A DNA stretch of 64,000 nt from Isoetes taiwanensis (Eukaryota > Streptophyta > Lycopodiopsida > Isoetales > Isoetaceae), in NCBI GenBank assembly GCA_021234155.1, contig JAJEKV010000190.1:1-64000 (forward strand). Reading direction: 5' to 3'. Below are positions 1 through 10,989 of the stretch, piece by piece; within the stretch, counting starts at the first letter, position 1; every line of letters starts with the position of its first letter. The notes under the pieces were generated by a model, which had not been told where the DNA came from, did no database searches, and saw only the letters and a program-made list of their open reading frames with translations. A program made the position numbers and the translations under genes.

Positions 1-365
1 TTGTCTATTAGGCCTCATCTCCCATTTTCTAAATAAATAATCTCAAGCAATCCTGCTCCACATGTATTCTTCCCAGCAAACAGCTTACTTTTGAGTAGTT
101 TTCAAGGCTTTTAAATGCTTACTTGTCTAGGGTCAATCGTGAGCCCTTCTTCCTCCCAAGATTTGGCGCCTTCCAATTGAAATATATGGGGGTACATCCC
201 ATTTTCACCCCCATCCATCCCTTTAGGGTTTGCTCCTACTGACAACCCAAGTAATAAATGTCCATATAGATCATTTAAAAATCTTATCCTTTGTCAACGC
301 ATTGGCTATAATTATGTTCTATTTTTTTCCCCATGTGACATAAAACCTAGAATTTAAATACGCTT
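1..365. other. AT-rich intergenic DNA
   Basis: I see no open reading frame with family resemblance, no RNA gene and no clear repeat here. It precedes the first copy of a dispersed palindromic motif. Confidence 0.5.
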
Positions 366-774
366 TTGTTGCCCAAAGGGCAAACCCTTTGAGGTGGGGC
401 TAAAAGAATATCCTAATATATCATATACTAACATATATATGCCTATACTTGATGCTATCCGCCGCTTCTGCTCAGACATGCTCTGGGGACACATCCTACC
501 GCCCGATAGTTTGGGAGTTTCTATCAAACTTCCATCCTACTGCCCCGTTGATTTGATCCGGATCTTACTTCGCCGAGATGGCTTGGAACTTTCTATCGCC
601 ATATCCTATGTCTAAATTGATTTGATCCAATCCTACTTGCTGAGATATAGCTTGAGAGTTTATATGTAATAGATCCTACTTGGCCCGTTGATTTGATCCT
701 CGACTGGCCGATCCGAGATCCTACGCTCACGCCGCTTTGAGACACATCCTATGGTGCACAACTTTGGGAACTAT
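366..774 (+). repeat. Tail of a tandem-array unit, headed by a palindromic motif
   Basis: The block opens with a short palindrome (GTTGCCCAAAGGGCAAAC, 368-385) that recurs in variant form near 46094 and 62454. It then carries a degenerate repeat built on phrases such as GGGACACATCCTA, TTTGGGAGTT and GAGATCCTAC. The same phrases return at about 7360-7700, between two larger repeat units. I therefore read 366-774 as the tail of one unit of that array, cut off by the copia element that starts at 775. The 73-residue open frame inside (394-615) looks like chance. Confidence 0.55.
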
Positions 775-1363
775 TGTTAGAATAGTTCATGCTATAATTG
801 TTTGACTGGGTCTAAGATTGAAGATCATCATGAGGGGTGGTAGGGATTTGCTTTATCTAATGCGTGTAATTTGTGGCGTATTTTAAGGTGCCCTTGAACC
901 ATTAGGACCATGGATCTCGGGATGAAGAAGCTTTATTAATGGTAAATGGACACCCACATGGGCATTATGGGAAACTTGTCTTCAAACCTTCCGCTTGAGT
1001 TATACGGTGATATATTGGTTCGGACCGGGTCCCTGCCTTAGGCGTCGGATCCGTGGCTATAACATAAACAAGAAGTATTGATTTGTTTCATCGAGATATT
1101 ACGCTGATTGTAGGTGCTTCTGAGGGATTTTCAATCTAATGCACCAGTTTGATGGTGTCAACCGCTACGAGTTTCTAATATCACCAATGCTACGTAAAGT
1201 TGATTTCCACGAGAGCTATTATAAGGTTTGAAAGACAATTGTGGTCTGGGTTGCGAAGATAAATCAAAAGGGAGAAATTTGCTAGAACTCATTGCTTGTT
1301 TCTATTCAATTTAATCTTTGAATAGATTATTTGCTAGTATCATTGTGTTTAAAAATTCTTCTA
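775..1363 (+). repeat. 5' LTR of the copia element
   Basis: It starts TGTTAGAATAGTTCATGC and matches 5635-6166 along its length, with scattered small indels and substitutions. Its end is set by the primer-binding site that follows; similarity to the 3' LTR weakens after CATTGTG at about 1341-1347. Confidence 0.85.
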
Positions 1364-1384
1364 TTGGTAATGAGCTTAGATCCA
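1364..1384 (+). other. Primer-binding site, tRNA-iMet type, imperfect
   Basis: TTGGTAATGAGCTTAGATCC resembles the usual plant copia site TGGTATCAGAGC, which pairs with the 3' end of initiator methionine tRNA. It lies directly after the 5' LTR. A small deletion relative to the consensus is visible. Confidence 0.6.
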
Positions 1385-1389
1385 AGGTG

Positions 1390-4300
1390 AAATAATCATG
1401 TCTAGTAGATTTGCGCTAATTTGCTTAATGCCATAGAGGTTTTAAAGGAGAAAGTGGTTTCCAAGTGTGGAAACAAAGCATCCGTGAGGTTCCTCGAGTT
1501 TGAAAAGTTATGGCATTTGGTTGATCCGGGCGCAAAAAGACGCTCACGCTAATGTTAGTGCAAAATCGCCAATGCTGCGTGAGCCAGCTCAAAGCCCGTA
1601 GAGAAGTTCCACGTTGGTGGAGATGCTGAAGCAAGTGGAGGAAGGGACGGTTATAATATCATCAAGCATCCTCAAAGTGTCAAGATGATGAACCTACAAA
1701 GTTACGCTTAGAGGATTAAGTCCTAGTGAAATGTGGTCACGATTAAGAACTATGAAACCAAAACCGCTTCTTCGATAGATGTGGAAAAAACAATCGAGGA
1801 ACCGGGAACTTCATGATAAAAGAAAAATATTACAGAGTTTCTTTTGAAAAGTTTGATTCAAATCATTGCCGATTTAGGGGCAGGGGTAATTTAAATGAAT
1901 AGTATCCGCCTTTTAGCCATCTTGGCTGGCGGTCCCATAATGCTTATCTTGGCCACACCGCCTCTGAGGAATATTGCAAGGGTCAAAGGAACATGCAATT
2001 CAAAAATAAGAAACAGAATTTGAACAAAACAAAAATGGGTCAAGAGGGAAGATGACCAAGCCAATCGGGCGGTTGTATGCCGGAAAATCAGAGCAAAAAG
2101 GGAAGTGATGTTGCAAGCAAGGAAAGGATTGGTCCATGTTACAATTGTAACGTAATATGGTCATTAAAGGTCGACCACTATAAGAAGGCAAAGGGAGAGA
2201 TAGTTTGCCATGAATCAGAAGGCAAGGGCATTTTGCTTCAAATTGCTCAAGCCCAAAGAGGCAAAAACTTCAAGGAAAGGGCAGGGCAAGAAGTAAACAA
2301 GTGATTTAAAGGCAAGGAGGGCATGAAGGATAATCCAACTTTAAACCCGCACGTAAGCTCATGGAGATGAGGACTAACAAAATGAAGATGATGAGGTAAG
2401 AAGTACCGGGTTATATCATTTAATGCATGACAAAAAATAATCATAACATGATGATTATAGATCTGGGGATTTAGAGGACAAAGGGACCTCGCCTTCCCAT
2501 ACACTCAAGAATTGCAAAAAAAATACAAGGAGCACATGTACAATTAGGCAATGGAGATTTGAAAGAGGTCATGGATTCAGGAACGTTGAACTGTTCGATT
2601 TGATGAAGGCAACAAGCTTAGAAATGTGCTTTGTAAAAGCCGTGCCTTAGTTAGGAATTTGATTTCGTGGTGTCAAACTTAGTAGACCTTTGGCTATAAG
2701 GTCCTTTTGAGAGATTACATTGTAAAAGTTTTTCACATCAATAAATAACTATTCATTGGCAAAAGGGTTGGCAACTTGTTTGGTTTAAATGTTGATCATT
2801 GTGTAGCTCCCCAAATAAATATGATAACATGTCCTATCGTTAAAACATGGCATGGTGCTGGATGTGCCATGAATTTTAATACAAATGAAGCTTATGATAA
2901 AAAAGGATAAAAGGGACCCTCGCAGAAAAATGCATTATGATTTTAAATGTGTTGATGTATCTTGGAAAGCATGCAAAACCCCATTTAAAAAGATCATTAA
3001 AAAGTACAAAGCAATGTGTTAGATCTCGATCCATACGGCACTTATGTGGACCTTTGAACAAAACCACCGTCAAAAGATATTTCCATGACTTTTATTGATG
3101 ATTATAGCAGGTTCAATTAAGGTTTATTGTTTGAGAACAAAGGATTTGGCACTCCAGTTTTTCAAAAAAATTTTGCAAATGAAGTTCAGCTGAAACCGAA
3201 GGAAAATCAAGTGCTTACGCCGATAGAGTGAGGTGAGTTCATGTCAAATGAGTTTGTGCTTGTATTAATAAACATGGCATTAAAAGGCGACTTGTAGATT
3301 TTCCCAAAGAAATGGAATTGGGTTTGAAAAGAAAGAATAGGACAATTTAATCCCAGCTTAGAAGCATGCTCAAACATTCAGGCCTTACCAACTTCCTTTG
3401 GGGAAGAAGAAGCCGTTAAAACAAGAAGATATGTCCGGGAATTTATTACCATCTATAAGTATTAAAGGGGAAACTCGAAGCATTATGGTCGAGAAGCTGC
3501 TCGAATATGAAAGGCTTAAAGCCTATGGATGCTTGGCATTTGCCCATGTACCCATGAGTTGAGAAAGAAATTGATGACAAGGCTTATATAACTTACTTAG
3601 GATATGATCAACAATCTAAGGCATATAGATTGTATGATCCAAGTAAAAAGAAAGATCATAATATCCAGAGATGTATTGTTTGATGAAGGACAGCTTTTTA
3701 TAAGGTGTGCCAAGATTGTAACAAGATCTTACAAATTGAGAACAAAGAGGAAAAGAAAGGAAACCTTGGGGAATGTACAAGTTGAACCCAATACTAGTAG
3801 GTGTTGATGACGCATGATGATGTAAATGTGGCAAGCAATTATTAACCCAAATCCAAATGATGTTAATACCAAAGTGTGGTGCTAAAACCTGTGCAACCCG
3901 AAATTGTATCTCGAGCAACAAGAAGTGAACCAAGGAGAAATACTCAAGAAGAAGGAGGAGAACCAAGCGTAGATATTCCTTCGAGAAGGTGCACCAATCT
4001 TGAGAGTCATTAGGACGGGATAACATGGGCAGGAGCAAAAGACTTAGAGAGAAATTTGTGTTGAGGTACTCGCTTGTTTTGAAATCTTGATGCATTTGAT
4101 ATCCAAGCATCTAAGTCTTATAATGAAGCAATGAATTCTCCCCGACCAGAAAGAATGGTTGAAAGCCATGCAAGTCGGAAATGCAATCCTTTGATAGAAC
4201 TAATACTTATGAACTAGTGGATATGCCAAGTGATTGTTGGTAAACAAATGGATTTTCAAGATAAAGACGTATGCATGGGGTAACTCCTAAATTTTAAGGC

Positions 4301-5620
4301 ACGCTTTGGTAGCCTGCCTTTACTCGGCATGGATCGGACTATGAGGAGGCTTTTCTCCACTTATGGTTAAATGAACAAAGATAAGGATGTTGTTACCAAT
4401 TGCAAATGCGCTATACCCAGAGGTGCACCATATGGATGGATGTAAATACGTGTTATTTTAAAATGCAAAGTTAGAAGAGGAAATTTACATGAGATTTACC
4501 AATTGGTTTTGAAGAAAGAGCGGGAATGGAAATTAAATAAGGCAAGATATGGTCTTAAAATTCAAGAGAAATGCGGTATAAGCATTTGACTTTTCAAAGA
4601 GCAAGGCTTTACTAAATTGCAAAATGATGGAAATTTATATAAATTTTGTAGACGAGGCTGAAATATGTATAATAGCACTTTTATGTAGATGATGACATCA
4701 TGGTGTCAAATGGCATAAATATTTTGGAGCATTGCAAGAGCATTTTGAAAAAGTAACGGCGAGATATCCGATCTTGGTGAGCTAAAGGATATCGGGAATC
4801 GAGCAATACGAGACAAAGCCAATAAGATACTAAACCTGACTCCTAAAAAAGGCTCGATTGAAGGGATGCTTAGAAGCTTAATATGAATGATTGTAATAAT
4901 TGCAAAACTCCTATAGTTCCAAAAGGTGTAAGATATCCGAATGAGCCCCAAAACTGATGCAAAACGAGAAGAAATGATTAATGTACCATATATGTCACTT
5001 TATGTGGGCTAACTGCACGACTAGACCCCGATATATAGCTTATGTGGTAAATATGTTAAGCGGATACAAACAATGATCCGTGGATGGAGCATTGGATAGC
5101 CGCTGAAAACCATCTTATGGTATTTTGAAATGGCACCATGAATCATGGCATCAAGCATCGTTCCTAAAAATTACAATTATTGGTATATTGTGACATCGAG
5201 GATCTAGATGGCAAGTAAAAATCTACCCTTGCCATTTAACATTTTAGGAGCTCCAGCTAGTTGGAGTTTAAATGCCACCGGAGAAGGTCTAGTGTCAAGC
5301 TCAATATGTCACAGTGATAGTCACAAAAGAAGTCATATGGGAAAGAAGACTTTGATGAACTGGTTATAATCTAAGACAAGGCAAATGCATCTGTACCGCG
5401 GACAATACAAGTTGTATAGCAATGACAAAGGATCTTGTGTTTTTACCAGAGGTCGTCATTGAACCGGAGCTGCATTTTATCGCGGAAATAGTTGGAAAGA
5501 ACATAGTAAAGTTGATATGTGAACACTTTGAAACAGCTTAGCGACTGCTTCAACAAGGCACCGCCAGAGAAAAAAGGTTTACGAGCTGAAGCTGTTTAAT
5601 CGTGATGTGTGTGGATTATA
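1390..5620 (+). pseudogene. Copia gag-pol polyprotein, broken
   Basis: Several family blocks can be followed across frame changes. Near 2125-2200 the frame reads GPCYNCN...KVDHYKKAK, a damaged CCHC zinc knuckle of the nucleocapsid. Near 2570 a DSG triplet may be the protease site. Near 3085-3110 TFIDDYSR marks the integrase core. Near 3520-3690 the C-terminal integrase phrase (GCLAFAHVP, LGYDQQSKAYRLYDPSKKK, then SRDVLFDE) is unmistakable. Reverse transcriptase begins near 4150 with a degenerate version of the ELV..P block and carries the catalytic YVDDD at about 4680-4700. RNase H would occupy roughly 5080-5560 but is poorly preserved. The product would have been cleaved into capsid, protease, integrase and reverse transcriptase acting in cytoplasmic particles. 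Stops and frame shifts occur every 50-150 bases, so it is non-functional as written. Confidence 0.85.
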
Positions 5621-5621
5621 A

Positions 5622-5634
5622 CATGAAGGGGGAA
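5622..5634 (+). other. Polypurine tract of the copia element
   Basis: ATGAAGGGGGAA lies immediately before the TG that starts the 3' LTR, where the second-strand primer is expected. It confirms plus-strand orientation. Confidence 0.75.
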
Positions 5635-6166
5635 TGCTAGAATAGTTCATGTTATAATTGTTTGATCACCTCGCGACGAAGATCATATCATGAGGTAGGA
5701 TTTGTTTTGTACCTAATGGTAGCATGGTAAGGTATTTAAGGTGCCCTGAACGACATTAGACCATATGCGATCCACGCAACGTCCAACTAACTCATGTTCC
5801 AGTCCTCCGCCAACATATACGGTGATAAGCATGGTTTCCGATCGGGTCTCCGCCGGAAGGGATCCGTGGCTATAACATAAACAAGAAGTATTGGATTTGT
5901 TTTATCGTGAGATACATGTAAATGGATTGCAAAAGCTCTGAGGGATTCTCAATCTAATGCTAGTCAGTTTGATAAAAGCTAACCAAGCTACTAGCTTGGT
6001 CAATACCAATGCTACAGTTAGATTTCCATCAGAAGGCTATATGCTCTGAGACAATGGTCTAAGTTGTGAAGATAATCAAAAGGAGAAAATTCCCATAGAA
6101 CTCATTGCTTGTTTCTATTCAATTTAATCAATAGATTATTTGCTAGTATCATTGTGAATTTTTATA
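5635..6166 (+). repeat. 3' LTR of the copia element
   Basis: It begins TGCTAGAATAGTTCATG and parallels the 5' LTR through TTGCTAGTATCATTGTG (about 6140-6156). The exact end is unclear, because an AT-rich flank joins it and the terminal CA is not obvious. Confidence 0.82.
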
Positions 6167-7734
6167 TTGTCGAGGATTTGAACCTCGGCATTGCTGTTCT
6201 AAAACCCTCCATCTCTAACTACTAGACTAAACATTAATTCATTAAAATAATAAATGCTCTTAAATATACTTTAAAGGTAAATGGAGTTAATTAAGATAAA
6301 ATAGAAAATATAATGTTTCCGGATAGTTCTAGAAGGCTTTATAAAGTTCTAGAAAAGTTCTAGAATATTCTAGATAGTTCTAGAATGCTACATGGAAAGT
6401 TCCAGAATATTCTAGAAAGTTCTAAAAAGTTTTAGAATAAGAGAATCTTAGAGGGAATCAAGGAAAACGCTTCTAGAAAAAGTTCCGGTCGAGAAAGTTC
6501 TAAAATGAAAGGGAATCTGGTGAACCATTCCAAAAAGTTTCCCTTAACTTGTTCTAGTGAGTTCTGTGAACGTGCTCTAGAATGTTCTTAGAGTTCTAGA
6601 ATGTAAAGGAAACCGAGAATGTAAGGGAATCTCTTACAGGAATGTAAGGGAATCTAAGGAAATACTTCTCTAGAAAGATCTAGATGTTTAAAAGTTTCAA
6701 ACCTAAAAGTCCTAAAATGCTCTAAAAAAGTTCAGAATGTAAAGGAGTCCGAAGAATCTAAGGGAATCTAAGAAAATCTCATAAAATGTTAGGGAATCTA
6801 AGAAATATTCATATAAGTCTAAGGAATTTTAAAATCCAAAAATCTAAAGAGAATCTTCATAAAACCTAGGGAATCTAAGGGGAATCTTGATGAAATCTTA
6901 GAATATCTAGGGAATCTTTATAGAATCTACTTGAATCCTATGTATAATTAAGCAACTAGGGCAATCTCATAAAATCTAAAAGGGATCTTAAGGAATCTAA
7001 GGGGATCTAAAGCGATTCGCTTAATATCTTGGAGAATCTTAGGGAAATCTAATGGAATCTAGAGGGAAATCTCCATAGAATGCAAGGAACCTCATAAAAA
7101 ACTAAGGGAATCTAATGGAAACTTATAAAATTTAGAGGAATCTTCACTTAAAACCTTTGAGAATCTAAGAGAACCTTTGATAGAATCTAGAGAATCTATG
7201 AATGTAAGGAATTTCTCAAGAGACCTGAGAATCTAAGGCACTCCACGTAAATTTCCAAATCAGAGGGAATATAGCTAAAATTGGGAAACAATGGGACGAG
7301 GATTTTATTATACATTTTTTTTAATCTATATCCTATCCTAACCTATATATGTTCTTATATTAAATATCCGAAGTCGGGTTCAGATCCTAATGCACCCACG
7401 CTGTTTCCTGGGGACACATCCTATGGCCCGTATGGTTTTAATTATATATAGACGCATTCTGGTCATTCAAAGTTGTCCTTGATCTTGATCGCTGATACTT
7501 AGATCCCACGGGTTCACGCTGTGTTCTGACACATCCCATGGCCCAGATGTCTTGGGAGTTATATAGATCGACATCCTATCGATCCATCGCTATCTTGATC
7601 TTGACTATCTCGAGATCCTGTGGCTCATATTGCATTGATTCTAATCCTGATTCAAGATCCTACCGCCTGCATTGCATGCTCAAAGCCTTAGTATTTATAT
7701 TAATTTTAAGGATAGGCTTTTAAAAGATTTTATG
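6167..7734 (+). repeat. Array unit A: TTCTAGAA / AATCTAAGG-rich repeat plus tail
   Basis: The unit opens with GAGGATTTGAACCTCGGC, then an AT-rich stretch. From 6327 it is dense in TTCTAGAA (exact copies at 6327, 6347, 6358 and 6378), and from about 6600 to 7250 in variants of GGGAATCTAAGG. It closes with the GGGACACATCC/GATCC tail (about 7310-7730) that also precedes the copia element. No coding potential is visible. The unit is repeated in the same order as unit B, about 1.57 kb downstream. Confidence 0.7.
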
Positions 7735-8825
7735 TTTTTGAGGGGCTTGAACCTCTGCATATCAAGGTTTCCTTTAAGCCCCATTCTAACCATATTGTGA
7801 CCAAAGCTTACTGATTATTTAAAAAAACTAATGTTTGACAAAATAAAGGCTTAATGTTCCGATAGTTCTACAAAATGTTCTAGAAAAGTTGCAAATGTTT
7901 AGATAGTTCTAGAATGCTCTAGAATCTCTAGGGTGTTCTAGATGTTTCCAAAAGTTTTAGAATGTTTTAGATTGTTCTAAATGTTCTAGTGGGCCCCGAC
8001 TGAATCGGCTATGGAGGGCCCACCATCCATTGTATAAATATCCCATATGCATTCGCAAGAAAGAGGCCCATTTCCTAATATATAAGGGCTTCATCCACAT
8101 GAGGATGGGTATTCAATTCACGGTTAGAATATTCTAGAATCTAGAAAGTGTCTTAGAAATGTTCCAAAATTAGATTGGCTATTCAGAAAGTTCTAGAATT
8201 ATCTAGAAAGTTCACAATGTTCTAGAATACTTAAAATTGTAAAAATCTTCCTTTAAGATTTTAGAAATCCTCTAAAAACACTTTCAAAAAGTTGTGAATC
8301 TTTTTGAAGACTTTAGAATCATGTAGATTGTTCTAGAAATTCCCTAGGAATATCCCAAAATTCCCCCGTGAATCTTCTAGAAAGGTCTAAGAAAAGGATT
8401 CCTCGATAATTCTCCTATAATATTCTAAGTTCTAATTTCATAAAAATCTAAGGGAATCTAAGGGCATCTCATAAAATCTAAGGGCATTCCTATAAAATCT
8501 AGTATGGGAATATACTACTACTCTGCATCCTTATAAAACCTAAGGGAAATTAGGAGAAACTAATAAAAACCTAAGGAAGAATCTAGAGCAACCTTCATTG
8601 AATCTTGGGCAAGGAAACCTACATAGAATCTAATAGAATCTCATAGCCCCATAGGGAATCTTCACAAAATTTTTGGAGAAGCTAGAGGAATCAAGCATAA
8701 AATCTATATATAGGAATTAAAGAAATCCCCCATGTCTTCGAGAATTTAGGAGGACTTCGAGAACATGGGGCAATCTTGATGGAATCTTGAAGAATCTGTG
8801 AGGGAACCATAAGAACATGCTAAAA
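7735..8825 (+). repeat. Array unit B: second direct copy
   Basis: It opens TGAGGGGCTTGAACCTCTGC, matching the head of unit A, then AATGTTCCGATAGTTCTA, matching AATGTTTCCGGATAGTTCT in unit A. The TTCTAGAA zone (7870-8240) and the AATCTAAGGG zone (8430-8810) follow in the same order. A GC-richer insert at about 7990-8110 (GGGCCCCGACTGAATCGG and following) is absent from unit A. Confidence 0.65.
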
Positions 8826-9055
8826 CCTGAATTTGCATCGTGGTGTATATATGCACACAAGCATTTTACTAATGGCCCCACAACGACATTCTAAAAAGAC
8901 ATTCTATTTTAAAATGCCTTTGGCAAAAGATTTCTAAAAATTTCTACTTTAGATTGAGGTGCTTACCCATCAACATCTGGTGAACATCTTAAAGCATTCT
9001 ATTTAAAACATGAGCATCTATAACATTCTACAACATTATTATTTTACCACCTAAG
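8826..9055. other. Spacer between direct and inverted arms
   Basis: This AT-rich stretch separates the forward repeat units from the inverted block that follows. It contains several CATTCTA words and no open frame of note. Confidence 0.5.
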
Positions 9056-9935
9056 GTAAAAGGTCCAAAAAACTTTTATTTCTACCTTAGATCCCCTAGA
9101 TTTTACGTGAGGACTCCCTAGGATTTTATGATTCTAAGATTTCCTTAGATTCTATGAGTTGTTCTTAGATCTCCATTACATCCCCAGATTATCTTAGGAT
9201 GTTATGAAGATGTCCTTAGATTCCCTCATAATTCTAAAGTGAGATTCTTAGTATGATTTCCTAGATTTTCTTAGATTTTATGAGACCTTTTAGATCTATT
9301 ACATTTCATGCAATCCCCTTTTATATTCCATGAAGATTTCCAGTTCCTCTAGGATTTCATTAGATTTTATGAGAATTCTTTAGATTGATTTTAAATTTTG
9401 TGAGATTCCTCTTAGATTCCTCTAAGGCTTCTCACAGGAAGGTTTTTAGATTTTGTAGATTCCCTATATCTACACACAGATTGCTCCTTTAAATTTGTAG
9501 AGATTCCCATACTTTCTAGAATGTTAGAATATTCTAGAAAGTCCTAGAACATTCTAGAACATCTTTCTAGGAAGTCCTAGAACATTTTAAAATTTTTAGA
9601 ATCAGGTTTCTTTCCCCGGTTTCTTTAGATTTCTATCAGGTTCTTCTAGATTTCGTGGAGATACCTTTAGCTAATCAAGATTCTTTAGAGTTTCTAAGGC
9701 TCATGAAGGTTTCTTTTAGGGTTTGCATAGATTCTTATGTTTTAGAGATTCCCTTAGGTTGTGAAATTGTTTTGATTCTAGAATGTTCTAGAACTTCTAG
9801 AGGTTCTAGACCATTTTAATTTGTTCTAGGTAAAACTTTCTAGAAGTTTCTGCAGTTGCCATGAATCCGTAACACCGCCAATTATTTGAAATATGCTAGA
9901 ACTTTCTAGAGTATTCTAGAACTTTCTAGCCAAGA
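9056..9935 (-). repeat. Inverted arm of the TTCTAGAA/AATCTAAGG array
   Basis: From here the repeat words appear as reverse complements (CCTTAGATTCC, TTAGATTTTATGAG), and the order is mirrored: the CTTAGATT zone comes first and the TTCTAGAA zone last (9510-9600, 9776-9930). Together with unit B this makes a large imperfect inverted repeat around the spacer at about 8.83-9.05 kb. No terminal repeats of a known transposon family are recognised. Confidence 0.65.
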
Positions 9936-10084
9936 AGGTAACGCATTCTCATCTCAGTAGCCTCCTTTATATACTGTGGAAAATGAGGTTCTTTTACTCT
10001 TATGCATGGGATATAATGCATGCCCTAACATTCTGTGTCCTTAGGGTTTCAAGTGTAATCCCCTACTAAGAAAAAAAAAAAAAT

Positions 10085-10985
10085 TGAGGAATGGGAAGCA
10101 GAGGGAGAGTTGGTTTGGGAAGGTGTCTAGTAGAGGTGGATTAGTTTAGGTGTTCCATTCCCTTCTAATAAAAAATTTTTGTTTAGAAAAGTAGGAGATC
10201 CCCAAAGAAATGGATCGGGACAAGATGTGGGCCACCGTGAGGGTCAGCCAAGAAGCTCTGTAAGCCACTAGATCCTACTTCACGAGATCTAAGGAGCAAT
10301 GGGCTAAGATTTTACGCCTTATATATAATGGAATCTTCGAGAAGTTGCACTCGATCGCTGAATTTATAACAATTTGATGGTAGATGATCAATTCAGCCGG
10401 GATGCTTGAGTTATCGCGATCTTTCGTGGAACTTGTGTTAGGACGCTTATCTCCCCATCAAAAACAATACTCAAGGAGAGGAGGAGGCCTTGTTGAAGTT
10501 TTAGGTATTTTGGTGTAGTCAGCTTAATAGTGAGGCCCAAAAGGAGGACATTGAAGGCGTTTTGAAGATTTATTTGTTGAAGGATGTAAGTTTTATGGCA
10601 AAACCAAATGTAGTTTTGGCAAATGCTGTTCCAAGGAGGTACACTTATACTTTAAACTCATTTCTATTTAATTATCATCATGGCCTCTGCGAATATTTGA
10701 GGAACTTCTTTGTTGTCTTATTTCACTTTTATTACGCTTATAAAACATACAACTAAAAATTTTTTAAGACTTTTTAAGGAAAACTAGAAACTAAACATGT
10801 TCTTCAGAGTTCTTTATTTTTTTCAGGAGTTCTCTGCTTTAACTAATTGCTTTTGATCCAAATTATGGTGGCAAGATGTTACAACAAGAGTAGCGGAAGT
10901 TTTTCATATTGATGAAGATGAAGTGGCTTTATCAATGGAATTGGAATGCCTCGACATATATGAATCTTGGGTGGGTATTTATAGC
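10085..10985 (+). pseudogene. Unidentified coding relic, probably several pieces
   Basis: Short stretches on the plus strand read like real protein but are not joined in one frame. Examples are TRSKEQWAKI near 10280, EDIEGVLKIYLLKDV near 10540-10590, KPNVVLANAVPRRYTYTLNS near 10605-10660, and TRVAEVFHIDEDEVALSMEL near 10880-10940. The last could be an exon, because it is followed by GGTGGGTATT-like sequence. I do not recognise the family. It may be a decayed host gene, a captured gene fragment or a transposon protein. An A13-like run (about 10070-10083) just upstream could be the tail of an older insertion. Confidence 0.3.
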
Positions 10986-10989
10986 ATGA

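Larger units (their letters stand above)
775..6166 (+). mobile_element. Ty1/copia LTR retrotransposon, degenerate, full-length layout
   Basis: The order is 5' LTR, primer-binding site, gag zinc-knuckle relic, integrase, reverse transcriptase, RNase H region, polypurine tract and 3' LTR, which is the Ty1/copia order (integrase before reverse transcriptase). The LTRs share their 5' start (TG[C/T]TAGAATAGTTCATG) and the phrase ending CTAGTATCATTGTG. The coding region is broken by many frameshifts and stops, so no intact polyprotein can be read; part of this may be base-calling error. The left flank ends in an array tail and the right flank begins an array unit, so the element probably inserted at a unit junction. 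A clean target-site duplication is not visible. The outer right boundary is uncertain by about 15 bases. Confidence 0.88.

Noticed and set aside
3616-4110. 164-codon minus-strand open frame
   Set aside because: It lies antisense to the copia integrase region, whose plus-strand motifs are recognisable; the Leu-rich reading is a shadow.
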